Shown: positions 6,354 to 14,493, numbered from the stretch's first letter. The stretch: DNA of 15,205 bases from Deltaproteobacteria bacterium RIFCSPHIGHO2_02_FULL_40_11 (GCA_001798105.1 MGRI01000102.1:2984-18188); one strand, 5' to 3'. Notes: generated from the letters alone by a model not told the origin. Made by a program: numbers and translations.

Positions 6354-8534
6354 CTACACCCGCTCTAACGCCGTGAGACTTGCAAGGAATTTTTTAACGG
6401 CGCCGTTTTGGAATTTAATTGTAACTTTGGTAGAGGCTTCCTGCCCCTCCACGCGACAAATCACGCCGCTTCCAAACGAAGGGTGTCTGACGCGAACGCC
6501 CGTTTTATACCTCGCATCTTGCGGGTCTTGATTAAAATCATCGTCGAAATTTGGGGATGTCTCTTCGGGGAGATCCCTCGCCCTTCGGGCTCGGGATGAC
6601 TGCGGCTTTACCTTTCTTCTTAAATCCAGTTCCTGCAGATATTCCCTTGGGATTTCGTCTAAAAACCTGGAGGGCAAATTATATTGGGGCGCGCCATACA
6701 ATCTTCGAAGCCTTGCATGGGTTAAATACAAATGTTCTTTGGCCCGCGTCATGCCCACATAACACAACCTTCTTTCCTCTTCCATTTCATCGGGATTCCA
6801 GTCTTTTTGACTGTGCGGAAAAAGCCCCTCTTCCACCCCCACCATAAAAACGCTCGGAAATTCCAAACCTTTGGCGGAATGTAAAGTCATCAGCTTTACA
6901 AACTCATCAGATTCATCCAAACTATCCATGTCTGAAATTAAAGAAATTTCCTCTAAGTATTGTTCGAGCGTACCCTTTGGATTTCTTTTTTGAAACTCGC
7001 CAATCGCAGCATTCAATTCTTCTAAGTTTTCAATGCGATTTAGCGCTTCTTGAGACCCATCTTCTTTTAAAGATTCTACATACCGGGTTTCATCTAAAAT
7101 GGCATGGTAAAGAGACGATAAAGATCCCTTTTCCTTTTGAATCTTTTCCATTAAGTCTACAAATGACCTTAGTTTTTTTAGCGTTCCCGAATTAAATAAA
7201 TCTCCGTTTTGGATTTTTTGGGTTGTTTCATATAAAGAAAGGTTTTTTTCTTTGGAAAGATAGGAAATTTTTTGGATGGTAGACTTTCCAATGCCTCTGG
7301 CGGGGGTATTAATCACTCGTAAAAAACTGACGTCGTCTTTAGGATTTGAAATAAGCCTAAAATATCCCAAAACATCTTTAACTTCAGAGCGATTGTAAAA
7401 TCGTGTCCCCCCATAAATTTGATACAATACATTATTTTGCCTTAAAATCTCTTCAAAGACTCGAGACTGCGCATTGGTTCTATAAAAAATGGCGAAATCT
7501 TTTAAAGATGCCCCCGCTTCCACGCATCTTAAAATTTCCCCCACCACAAACCGAGCTTCGTGGTATTCGTCTTCAAGCGTAACGCTTCCAATCAACGTTC
7601 CCTTTGGATTTTGTGTCCAAAGCTTTTTAGGCTTTCTGGATCTATTATTTGAAATAATATGTGACGAAGCTTCAATAATATTTTGCGTAGATCTGTAATT
7701 TTGTTCCAGTTTAATGACTTTTGCTTTTGGGAAATCATTTTCAAATGAAAGAATATTGGAGATGTCTGCCCCTCGCCAACTATAAATCGACTGGTCTTCA
7801 TCTCCCACCACACAAATATTTTCATGCGCCCCCGCCAGATATTTCATAAGTAAATACTGCACATGGTTGGTGTCTTGATATTCATCTACCAGGCAGTACT
7901 TAAATTGATCTTGATATTTTTTTAAAACAGTTTCATGGTTTTTAAAAATATGAACCGTCAGCATTAAAAGATCCCCAAAATCCAACGCATTGGCTTTTTG
8001 CATTTCTTGCTGGTAAATTTCATAAATTTCTGCGGATTTTTCATCAAAAGAAGAAAGCGCTTGGTCGTACAATCCTCTTGGCAGCACGCCTTTATTTTTG
8101 GCGCGGTTAATTTTGCCTTGAATGGCTTTGGGACTTAAGCGATCGGGATCTATGTTTAATTTTCTAAAACATTGCTTAATAAAGCTCACTTGATCTTGAT
8201 CATCATAAATCACAAAATTTTCAGTATAGCTCCCTAAAACCGGGATTTCTTTTCTTAAAATTTTTACACACGTTGCATGAAACGTATTCACCCATAGATT
8301 TTGAGCTGCATCAGATCCCAATAAATGCCAAACCCGAGTTCTCATTTCTTTGGCTGCCTTATTGGTAAAGGTCACAGCCAAAATTTCATGGGGTTTTGCT
8401 TTTTTTTGAGAAATTAAATTTGCAATGCGATGTGTTAGAACCCGCGTTTTTCCAGACCCCGCGCCCGCAATAATTAAAAGCGGCCCATCGAGCTGATTGA
8501 CAGCGATTTCTTGCTGGGGATTTAAACCACTCAT
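6354..8534 (-). CDS. pcrA: UvrD/PcrA-type ATP-dependent DNA helicase
   Basis: This superfamily 1A 3'-5' helicase takes part in nucleotide excision and mismatch repair and clears RecA or stalled RNA polymerase. All motifs are visible in its 726 residues: LNPQQEIAV Q-motif (4-12), Walker A GAGSGKT (24-30), Walker B VDEYQD (216-221), GDEDQSIYSWRGAD (244-257), LEQNYRS (276-282), LMTLHSAKGLEF (548-559), EEERRLCYVGMTRAKE (585-600). The C-terminal YKTGVRVRHPSFGSGVI block (677 onward) is the Tudor-like, RNA-polymerase-binding domain of PcrA. Between them, residues 645-656 are encoded by a REP-like palindrome. The start overlaps the glmS stop by 4 bp, so translation is probably coupled. PcrA and UvrD cannot be separated firmly by sequence; the C-terminal domain favours PcrA. 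Confidence 0.96.
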   Translation of the reverse strand: MSGLNPQQEIAVNQLDGPLLIIAGAGSGKTRVLTHRIANLISQKKAKPHEILAVTFTNKAAKEMRTRVWHLLGSDAAQNLWVNTFHATCVKILRKEIPVLGSYTENFVIYDDQDQVSFIKQCFRKLNIDPDRLSPKAIQGKINRAKNKGVLPRGLYDQALSSFDEKSAEIYEIYQQEMQKANALDFGDLLMLTVHIFKNHETVLKKYQDQFKYCLVDEYQDTNHVQYLLMKYLAGAHENICVVGDEDQSIYSWRGADISNILSFENDFPKAKVIKLEQNYRSTQNIIEASSHIISNNRSRKPKKLWTQNPKGTLIGSVTLEDEYHEARFVVGEILRCVEAGASLKDFAIFYRTNAQSRVFEEILRQNNVLYQIYGGTRFYNRSEVKDVLGYFRLISNPKDDVSFLRVINTPARGIGKSTIQKISYLSKEKNLSLYETTQKIQNGDLFNSGTLKKLRSFVDLMEKIQKEKGSLSSLYHAILDETRYVESLKEDGSQEALNRIENLEELNAAIGEFQKRNPKGTLEQYLEEISLISDMDSLDESDEFVKLMTLHSAKGLEFPSVFMVGVEEGLFPHSQKDWNPDEMEEERRLCYVGMTRAKEHLYLTHARLRRLYGAPQYNLPSRFLDEIPREYLQELDLRRKVKPQSSRARRARDLPEETSPNFDDDFNQDPQDARYKTGVRVRHPSFGSGVICRVEGQEASTKVTIKFQNGAVKKFLASLTALERV
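6570..6600 (-). repeat. REP-like palindrome inserted in frame within pcrA
   Basis: Read on the coding strand, the element begins GTCATCCCGA and ends GCGAGGGATCTC. This is the same ends-and-orientation pattern as the two intergenic copies near 14610 and 14670. It folds as an outer stem ATCCC/GGGAT, a tandem GA/GA mismatch, an inner stem GCCC/GGGC and loop GAA. It adds a peptide SSRARRARDLP to the linker of PcrA without breaking the frame. Confidence 0.75.
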
Positions 8535-10378
8535 TCTACAGTTACACTTTTTGCAAGGTTTCTGGGTTGATCAATGTCGGTTCCTTTTTTAAGGGCAATA
8601 GTGTAGGCAATGAGTTGTACGGGAATCGTTAAAAGAATGGGCATTACATTTTCGCTTCTTTGGGGAACAGAAATAAAATAATCGGAAAGTTTTGAAAGCT
8701 TCGTATCGCCTTCACATCCAATTGCAATCACAATGCCTTCTCGGGCTTTAATTTCTTCAAGATTGCTAATGACTTTGTCATAATGTTCATCTTTTGGCGC
8801 TAAAATAATAACCGGCGTGTCTTCGTCTACAAGCGCAATCGGCCCATGCTTCATTTCGCCTGCAGCATAGCCTTCTGCATTCATATAAGAAATTTCTTTC
8901 AATTTGAGCGCGCCTTCTAAAGCAATGGGGTAGCTTGTGCCCCTCCCCAAATATAAAAATGTTTTTTTGCGATAAAATTTTTGGGCGATTTTTTGAATTT
9001 CTTTTTCTTGTTTTAAAACTTCTTCCACCGTAATGGGAAGTCGAACCAAGTCTTGAATATATACTTTTGCTTTTTCTTTGGGAAGCCGCCCCAAAACAAG
9101 CCCAATATGAATGGCTAAAAGATTAAATACCGTAAGCTGTGCTGTAAACGCCTTGGTGGAGGCGACCCCAATTTCAGGCCCCGCATAGGTATAAATGGTA
9201 GAATCCGCTTCTCGGTCAATGGAGCTTTCTTTCACATTACAAATGGCAAGTGTGCGAGCCCCCCTTTTCTTTGCCTCTCTTAAAGCTGCGAGCGTATCTG
9301 CCGTTTCTCCAGATTGCGAAGTGACAATGAGAAGATCTTCTTTTCCGATGAGAGGATCTCGGTACCGAAATTCAGAGGCCACGTCCACTTCGCAGGGGAT
9401 TTTTGTCATCTTTTCAAGAAGATATTTTCCTTCCATCGAAGCATAATAGGCCGTCCCACAGGCCACTAAGAATATTTTTCGGATTTTTCGTAAATCGTTT
9501 TCTGAAAGTGTAAGATCTTTTAAATAAAGCGTGTCGCGATCTTTAGAAACGCGGTCTTGAATGGTCTGAATAATAGCTTGGGGCTGTTCATGAATTTCTT
9601 TAAGCATGTAATGTTGGTATCCCCCCTTATCAATCATTTCTGGGGTCCAATTAATTTTTTTAATTTGCTTTTGAATTTCTTTGCCTTTGAAATTTTTAAC
9701 CACGCATCGGTTTTTTTGAACAATAACCATTTCTTCGTCTTCTAAATAGATGAAGTTTTTTGTATAGGGTAAAAGTGCGGGGACGTCTGATGCAATAAAG
9801 TTTTCTTGAACACCTACGCCTAAAATTAAAGGCGTTCCATTTCGAACCGCAATTAAAGTTTGCGGATCTTTTTGAGAAATAACGCCCAAAGAAAAAGAGC
9901 CCAGAAGTTCCTGGACCGCCAAAAACACAGAACGTTCCAGACTGTGTCCTTGGCTTATAAAATCAAAAATGCACACCGCAACAACTTCTGAGTCTGTATC
10001 TGAGTGCAAAACATGCCCTTTTTTTTCGAGAGCTTGGCGCAACTCAGAATAGTTTTCAATAATGCCATTATGCACCAAGGCGATACTTCCTGCTTGATGG
10101 GGGTGCGCATTTTTTTCAGACGGCCTGCCATGCGTTGCCCACCGGGTGTGTCCAATACCCACATAGGTTTCGTCCAAGGGCGTTCCATAAAAATGCGGGT
10201 CTTCCAACGCTGCTTTCAATTGATCAAGCTTTCCCTCACAACGCTTGATTCGAATTTCTCCTTCTTGTAAAAGCGCAATCCCCGCAGAATCGTACCCGCG
10301 GTATTCTAATTTTTTAAGTCCCTCATATAGAATAAATTTGGGATCTCGATTTCCAACGTATCCAACGATGCCACACAT
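8531..10378 (-). CDS. glmS: Glutamine-fructose-6-phosphate aminotransferase (isomerizing)
   Basis: GlmS makes glucosamine-6-phosphate from fructose-6-phosphate and glutamine, the first committed step to UDP-GlcNAc for peptidoglycan and LPS. The 615-residue length is normal. The N-terminal class II glutamine amidotransferase domain starts with the catalytic Cys2 (MCGIVGY) and carries HTRWATHG (77-84) and NGIIENY (104-110). Two SIS sugar-isomerase domains follow, with SQSGETADT, ASTKAFTAQ, GRGTSYPIALEGALKLKEISY and AEGYAAGEMKHGP. The family C-terminus DIDQPRNLAKSVTVE is present, so all functional parts are intact. Its ATG follows the glmU stop with no gap, with an AAGGA Shine-Dalgarno sequence inside the end of glmU. 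That leaves no room for a glmS ribozyme, so control by that route is excluded here. Confidence 0.98.
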   Translation of the reverse strand: MCGIVGYVGNRDPKFILYEGLKKLEYRGYDSAGIALLQEGEIRIKRCEGKLDQLKAALEDPHFYGTPLDETYVGIGHTRWATHGRPSEKNAHPHQAGSIALVHNGIIENYSELRQALEKKGHVLHSDTDSEVVAVCIFDFISQGHSLERSVFLAVQELLGSFSLGVISQKDPQTLIAVRNGTPLILGVGVQENFIASDVPALLPYTKNFIYLEDEEMVIVQKNRCVVKNFKGKEIQKQIKKINWTPEMIDKGGYQHYMLKEIHEQPQAIIQTIQDRVSKDRDTLYLKDLTLSENDLRKIRKIFLVACGTAYYASMEGKYLLEKMTKIPCEVDVASEFRYRDPLIGKEDLLIVTSQSGETADTLAALREAKKRGARTLAICNVKESSIDREADSTIYTYAGPEIGVASTKAFTAQLTVFNLLAIHIGLVLGRLPKEKAKVYIQDLVRLPITVEEVLKQEKEIQKIAQKFYRKKTFLYLGRGTSYPIALEGALKLKEISYMNAEGYAAGEMKHGPIALVDEDTPVIILAPKDEHYDKVISNLEEIKAREGIVIAIGCEGDTKLSKLSDYFISVPQRSENVMPILLTIPVQLIAYTIALKKGTDIDQPRNLAKSVTVE

Positions 10379-11728
10379 TTATTTTTTCCTTTTTTTTGCC
10401 CTTACCCACATTTTTTTCATATAGCCTTTTTTTGTAATTTGTTTGGCTCTTGCAATCACCAAAGAATCTTTGGGGGCATCGTTTGTAACAGAAGATCCGG
10501 AGGCGACAAAAGTTCCTTTTTGAAGTCGAAGCGGCGCAATCAACTGACAATCGCTTCCAATAAAACAATTGTCTCCAATCACAGTCTTCGCTTTCCCCTG
10601 ATACGTAAGATTGCCATCATAATTACAAGTAATGACGCCACACCCAATATTTACGTTTTTCCCAATGACAGCATCTCCCAAGTAGGTCAGGTGATTGGCT
10701 TTGGAATTTTCTCCCAAGGTTGTATTTTTTAACTCTACAAAATTTCCAACCCGAGCCCCTTTCTTCACATGGCTTTTGGGTCGAAGCCTGGCATAAGGCC
10801 CCACGGTGGCTTGTGTTTCCACCCGACTATCTTCAATGATGGTTCCCGCTTTCAGCATAACCCCGCTTCCAATCCATGTTTTTCCTTTTAAATGGCAGCC
10901 GGGTTCAATTACCGTATCTTTGCCAATTTTAACGCTGGCATCGATATACGTTGTATTGGGGTCAACAAGCGTTACACCGCGGAGCATCCATTTTTCATTT
11001 ATTTTATGTTGCATATATTGATTCATCTTGGCCAATTCTACTCTATTATTAATCCCCAATGTTTCTCGAGCATCTTCTAACTTAAAGGCTTGAGAAAAAT
11101 TTATCAACTGAACAATATCCGTCAAATAATATTCTTTTTTTGCATTCTTGTTTTTTATTTTCTGAAGCGCAGAAAAAAGAGTGTGTGGATTTGCACAATA
11201 TAAACCTAAATTCATTTCTGGAATCTGAAGTTCGTTTTTTGAACAATCAAGGGCTTCTTTGATTTCTTGAATTTTATTATTTTTACGAATGATTCTGCCA
11301 TAGGGCGTTGAAAGTGGGAGATCGGCCGTTGCACAGGTTAAATCTGCTTTTGTTGCTTGGTGCGCTCTTAAAATAGCTTGAAGTGTGTGTTTGGTAATGG
11401 CTGGCGCGTCCCCGGACAAAATCAAAACCGGCCCCTTAAAGTTTTTGAATATTTTTTCTGTCTGTCGCACGGCATGGCCCGTACCCAATGGCTTTTTTTG
11501 ATCTATAAATACAAACTTGTCATCCCTGCTAATCGCCTGAATCACTTTTTCTTTTCCATGGCTCACGATAATAACGATTTTATCAACTCCCAATGAAAGA
11601 AGCTGATCTATAATATGGGTGAGCATCGGTTGACCACAGATTGGATGGAGAACCTTTGGAAGGTCGGATTTCATCCTGGTTCCAAGCCCGGCTGCCAAAA
11701 TCATTGCACCAAATTTCCCAAATTTCAT
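10379..11728 (-). CDS. glmU: Bifunctional N-acetylglucosamine-1-phosphate uridyltransferase / glucosamine-1-phosphate acetyltransferase
   Basis: GlmU acetylates glucosamine-1-phosphate and couples it to UTP, giving UDP-GlcNAc. From ATG 11728 it has 449 residues, close to the E. coli protein. The N-terminal uridyltransferase domain shows LAAGLGTRMKSDLPK (about 11-25), GTGHAV (82-87) and SGDAP (105-109). The C-terminal left-handed beta-helix shows hexapeptide repeats from about 260 and the acetyltransferase residues in YARLRP, NFVELKNT, NHLTYLGD (catalytic His about 346) and CNYDG. The tail is very basic (KKMWVRAKKRKK). A longer reading from a GTG at 11812 would add 28 unrelated residues inside the upstream transporter gene, so it is rejected. 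No Shine-Dalgarno sequence precedes the ATG; a predicted promoter lies directly upstream. Confidence 0.96.
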   Translation of the reverse strand: MKFGKFGAMILAAGLGTRMKSDLPKVLHPICGQPMLTHIIDQLLSLGVDKIVIIVSHGKEKVIQAISRDDKFVFIDQKKPLGTGHAVRQTEKIFKNFKGPVLILSGDAPAITKHTLQAILRAHQATKADLTCATADLPLSTPYGRIIRKNNKIQEIKEALDCSKNELQIPEMNLGLYCANPHTLFSALQKIKNKNAKKEYYLTDIVQLINFSQAFKLEDARETLGINNRVELAKMNQYMQHKINEKWMLRGVTLVDPNTTYIDASVKIGKDTVIEPGCHLKGKTWIGSGVMLKAGTIIEDSRVETQATVGPYARLRPKSHVKKGARVGNFVELKNTTLGENSKANHLTYLGDAVIGKNVNIGCGVITCNYDGNLTYQGKAKTVIGDNCFIGSDCQLIAPLRLQKGTFVASGSSVTNDAPKDSLVIARAKQITKKGYMKKMWVRAKKRKK

Positions 11729-11736
11729 AGAGCCAG

Positions 11737-11765
11737 AGTATAGCTGTGTGGAATTTTCAGGGCAA
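11737..11765 (-). promoter_or_regulatory. Predicted promoter of glmU-glmS-pcrA
   Basis: On the minus strand, TTGCCC (11760-11765, 4/6 match to -35) and TATACT (11737-11742, 5/6 match to -10) are separated by 17 bp, the optimum. The predicted transcript start, about 11730, is 2 nt before the glmU ATG, so the mRNA would be nearly leaderless. The promoter sits in the 37-bp gap after the transporter gene, so the three downstream genes could be expressed separately from it. Confidence 0.55.
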
Positions 11766-12683
11766 TTAGATTTCAAAATGTCTGGGGTGAAGCTTGTGCT
11801 CGTGTAACGCACAGTCTTCCTTTGTGGGCTCGGGGTGTATCATGACTTCTGCATGGGAAATTTTTTTTTGGATTTCTTTTTCAATATGATCTACGACGTC
11901 GTGCGCTTGCCCTAAAGAAATTTTCTTACATAAATACACCCGAAAACTAATGTAGCTGGCATGGGGGGCTCTGCGGGTTTTCAGTCGGTCAAATCCTAAA
12001 ATCGTCGGATAGTGGTCTTGAATAATGGTTTTAATTTTTTCGTTTTCGGATTCTTCCAACGCCTTATCTGTCAAAAAATCAAAAGAGGTTTTTATAATTT
12101 TAAGAGAGACAACCAGAATATATCCTGCGACAATAAAGCTGCCGATGGGATCAACAAAATAAAAACCAAAGTTTGAAAAGACAAGTGAAGCCAAAACAAC
12201 CAGGTACAAATAACTATCCATTAAAAGGTGCTGAGCCTCTATTTGGACCAGTTGAGATTTTGCTTTTTGGCCGACAGCCTTAACGCGATGCCCCACAATA
12301 AAACTTACAACAAAACTCAAAATAACAATGGCCGCCCCAACGCCCACGTGAACAACAGGCTCCTGATGAATGAGTTTATGTACCCCCCGGTAAATAACAT
12401 AAAGCGCAGACCCCACCAAAATGAGACCTTGAATAAGAGAAGCAAAATTTTCAAACTTGCCATGCCCGTAATGATGGTCTTCGTCTGCAGGCTCTTGGGA
12501 TTTTGATAAAAAGAAATAATTAAAACTAGAGGAGAGCACATCCCCAAAAGAATCGATTGCCAGAGCAAAAAGGGCAGCAGACTGCACATACATTCCGCCC
12601 CCCAGCTTTGTTGCCCCCAGGACAACCGCCGTTAAAAGAGAAAGTCGAATGGCATTTATTTTTTGGCTATTCGCCGACGGCAT
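11766..12683 (-). CDS. Cation diffusion facilitator (FieF-like) metal efflux transporter
   Basis: CDF proteins export Zn2+, Fe2+ or similar cations across the inner membrane in exchange for protons. From ATG 12683 there are 305 residues with about six membrane segments (first at about 15-30) and a cytoplasmic C-terminal domain (about 205 onward). The metal site typical of FieF is visible: D44-x3-D48 (IDSFGD, second membrane segment) and H152-x3-D156 (HLLMD, fifth segment). The acidic-His loop DEDHHYGHGKFEN follows segment two, as in the family. A His-rich tail (HEHKLHPRHFEI) may add metal binding. This start places the first membrane segment as in homologues; the GTG at 12752 would add 23 residues deep in the TPR gene. 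The start overlaps the TPR gene by 17 bp, suggesting coupling. The ion cannot be decided from sequence. Confidence 0.92.
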   Translation of the reverse strand: MPSANSQKINAIRLSLLTAVVLGATKLGGGMYVQSAALFALAIDSFGDVLSSSFNYFFLSKSQEPADEDHHYGHGKFENFASLIQGLILVGSALYVIYRGVHKLIHQEPVVHVGVGAAIVILSFVVSFIVGHRVKAVGQKAKSQLVQIEAQHLLMDSYLYLVVLASLVFSNFGFYFVDPIGSFIVAGYILVVSLKIIKTSFDFLTDKALEESENEKIKTIIQDHYPTILGFDRLKTRRAPHASYISFRVYLCKKISLGQAHDVVDHIEKEIQKKISHAEVMIHPEPTKEDCALHEHKLHPRHFEI

Positions 12684-13242
12684 ATTGAAGTCTCGCTTTT
12701 TTCTTAAACTTGTCTGCTTTCTTGTATAACGCATCTGCTTGACTTTTATCACCTAAAATTAAATAGGCCATCGCACAAATTTCATAGGGCGCTAAATAGG
12801 CGGGATCCAAATCGATGGATTTTTTAAGATTTGTAATGGCGAGTTCTATTTTACCTTGATCAAAATAGAGCGATCCCAAGTTAAAATAAGCATATGCGTA
12901 GCGAGAATTATTTTGAATGGCTTTCTTAAAAAACTGAATGGCGGCATCCTCGTTTTCTAAATACAAATGGCAAATACCAAGATTTAGGGCGGATGTCGCA
13001 GATTTTGGTTTTAATTGAAGCGCTTTGCGATAAGCATCAATGGCTTCTTTGCATGCCCCCAATTTTCGATATACCAATCCCAACTCATGATACGCTTCTG
13101 CATATTTTGGATCTGTATTTAAGGCCACGCGAAGGGCGTTTTCGGCCTTTCGGAATCTTCCATTTTTTCGATATTTTTGTGCCAACACCAAATAGTCTTT
13201 CGCTACCTGTCTTTGGAAAGCCTTTGTTTTTTGCTTTTTCAT
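12667..13242 (-). CDS. Tetratricopeptide repeat (TPR) protein
   Basis: The 191-residue protein is almost entirely TPR units, about five of 34 residues each (roughly 14-46, 47-80, 81-114, 115-148, 149-182). They show the usual W/Y-x2-LG-x2-Y pattern: YHELGLVYRKLGACKEAIDAY, LNLGICHLYLENEDAAIQFF, FNLGSLYFDQGKIELAI. There is no signal peptide or membrane segment; the N-terminus is basic (MKKQKTKAFQRQ). TPR arrays bind other proteins, and the partner is not evident. The gene is first in the minus-strand run and overlaps the metal transporter. It is divergent from the AAA ATPase. No Shine-Dalgarno sequence is seen before its ATG. Confidence 0.9.
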   Translation of the reverse strand: MKKQKTKAFQRQVAKDYLVLAQKYRKNGRFRKAENALRVALNTDPKYAEAYHELGLVYRKLGACKEAIDAYRKALQLKPKSATSALNLGICHLYLENEDAAIQFFKKAIQNNSRYAYAYFNLGSLYFDQGKIELAITNLKKSIDLDPAYLAPYEICAMAYLILGDKSQADALYKKADKFKKKARLQYAVGE

Positions 13243-13290
13243 TTACATGACTTATCGGCACAAAAATAAAAAACTTAAGCTAGACACCCA

Positions 13291-13333
13291 ACACCAACAT
13301 GTTGTTTATTTGCAATAAACAACATGTTGGTGT
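13291..13333. repeat. Perfect 43-bp inverted repeat in the TPR/ATPase divergent region
   Basis: Two 20-bp arms, ACACCAACATGTTGTTTATT and its exact reverse complement, flank a 3-bp centre (TGC). Each arm also contains the 12-bp palindrome CCAACATGTTGG, so the site has two symmetrical half-elements, 21 bp within each. It covers the predicted -35 box and spacer of the ATPase promoter and lies 49 bp before the TPR start. It is best read as an operator. It is not followed by a T-run on either strand, so it is not a typical terminator. Confidence 0.85.
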
Positions 13334-13338
13334 ATGAT
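13310..13338 (+). promoter_or_regulatory. Predicted promoter of the AAA/DUF4143 ATPase gene
   Basis: TTGCAA (13310-13315) at the centre of the inverted repeat and TATGAT (13333-13338) at its edge are separated by 17 bp (4/6 and 5/6 matches). The predicted start of transcription, 13345, is the A of the ATG, giving a leaderless mRNA. A protein bound to the inverted repeat would block this promoter. Confidence 0.5.
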
Positions 13339-13344
13339 TATAGC

Positions 13345-14493
13345 ATGCCTGTAAAGTTTAAAAGGATTCTTAACATTCAAAAAGCCCTATCTCAAGCAAG
13401 CTGCTTCTTTTTTGGTGCGAGAGGCACGGGTAAGAGCTTTCTAATTCGAGAAACATTAAGCGATAAGGCATTTCTTATTGATCTTTTGAAATCCGAACTT
13501 TTTTTGAGACTTTCTGAAAATCCTGCTCTACTAGAGGGCATGATTGCGCAATCCAACAAAAAACACATTGTTATCGACGAAGTTCAAAAACTTCCCATTC
13601 TTTTGGATGAGGCCCATCGCCTTATTGAAGAAAAAAAATATCACTTTTTATTAACTGGCAGCAGTGCAAGAAAATTGAAGCGAGGCAAAGCGAATTTATT
13701 AGCTGGTCGAGCACGTCTTGAGCATCTCTATCCACTCGTAACACATGAAATAGAAAAGTTTTCTTTAAGTTCATATCTACTCTGGGGTGGACTTCCCATC
13801 ATTCAAGAAGCCATAGATAAACGAGAATTTTTAAACAGTTATATTGAAACCTATATTAAGGAAGAAATTCTTGCGGAACAGACAGCCAGAAGTTTGCCAC
13901 ATTTTTCAAGATTTCTCAAAACGGCCGCTTTATGTTCTGGAGAGCTTATTAATTTCAGCGGCGCTGCCAATGATGCACAACTTTCACCCTCGACAGTAAA
14001 AAATTACTTTGAAGTTTTACAGGACACGCTGATTGGATATTTACTTGAACCCTGGACAGAAGGAAAGAAACGAAAAGCCATTCAAACAGCTAAATTCTAT
14101 TTATTCGATATTGGCGTGAGAAATCGTATTTTGAATATAAATGAGGTGCCATTAAATACGGATATCTTTGGAAGGTGTTTTGAACATTTCATATTTATGG
14201 AACTCCTCGCCTGGAAAAACTACTCAAAATCTGACCACGCGCTCTGTTTTTGGCGATCTGTCAATCATCATGAAGTTGATTTTATCCTTGGTGATCAATT
14301 GGCCATTGAAGTTAAAGCGAAACGTAAGGTCAGCGAAAGAGATGCTAAAAACTTAATGGTTCTCATGGAAGAGGGTAAATTTAAGGAATTCGTTGTTGTG
14401 TCTCAAGATCCAATCAACAGAAAACAAAAGGGCATTTCTTATCTATTCTGGAAAGATTTTTTGAAAAAGCTGTGGCATCACGCTTTCAAATAA
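13345..14493 (+). CDS. AAA ATPase with C-terminal DUF4143 domain
   Basis: Proteins of this kind (AAA_14 plus DUF4143) are widespread and often in several divergent copies per genome, but their cellular role is not established. From ATG 13345 there are 382 residues. Walker A GARGTGKS is at about 24-31, Walker B HIVIDEVQKLP at 74-84, and a sensor-like LLTGSSARKLKRG follows at 102-114. The middle holds the family's LLWGGLP motif and a winged-helix-like region. The C-terminal domain has EVDFILGDQLAIEVKAKRK, a D...E-x-K arrangement like PD-(D/E)XK nuclease folds, which may be structural only. The gene looks intact. An upstream ATG at 13324 is inside the inverted repeat, before the predicted transcript start, and is less likely. 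It has no partner gene; the next gene is on the other strand. Confidence 0.88.
   Translation: MPVKFKRILNIQKALSQASCFFFGARGTGKSFLIRETLSDKAFLIDLLKSELFLRLSENPALLEGMIAQSNKKHIVIDEVQKLPILLDEAHRLIEEKKYHFLLTGSSARKLKRGKANLLAGRARLEHLYPLVTHEIEKFSLSSYLLWGGLPIIQEAIDKREFLNSYIETYIKEEILAEQTARSLPHFSRFLKTAALCSGELINFSGAANDAQLSPSTVKNYFEVLQDTLIGYLLEPWTEGKKRKAIQTAKFYLFDIGVRNRILNINEVPLNTDIFGRCFEHFIFMELLAWKNYSKSDHALCFWRSVNHHEVDFILGDQLAIEVKAKRKVSERDAKNLMVLMEEGKFKEFVVVSQDPINRKQKGISYLFWKDFLKKLWHHAFK

Noticed and set aside
10379..10400. Possible glmS ribozyme or riboswitch ahead of glmS
   Set aside because: glmS starts on the base after the glmU stop, and the upstream bases are glmU coding sequence. There is no leader to hold a ribozyme.
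11519..11540. Another GTCATCC-type repeat within glmU
   Set aside because: Only the first nine or so bases match. The second half of the hairpin is missing and the residues are ordinary GlmU coding sequence.
11729..11812. Longer GlmU starting at a GTG at 11812
   Set aside because: The extra 28 residues overlap the transporter gene, do not resemble GlmU, and include the predicted promoter.
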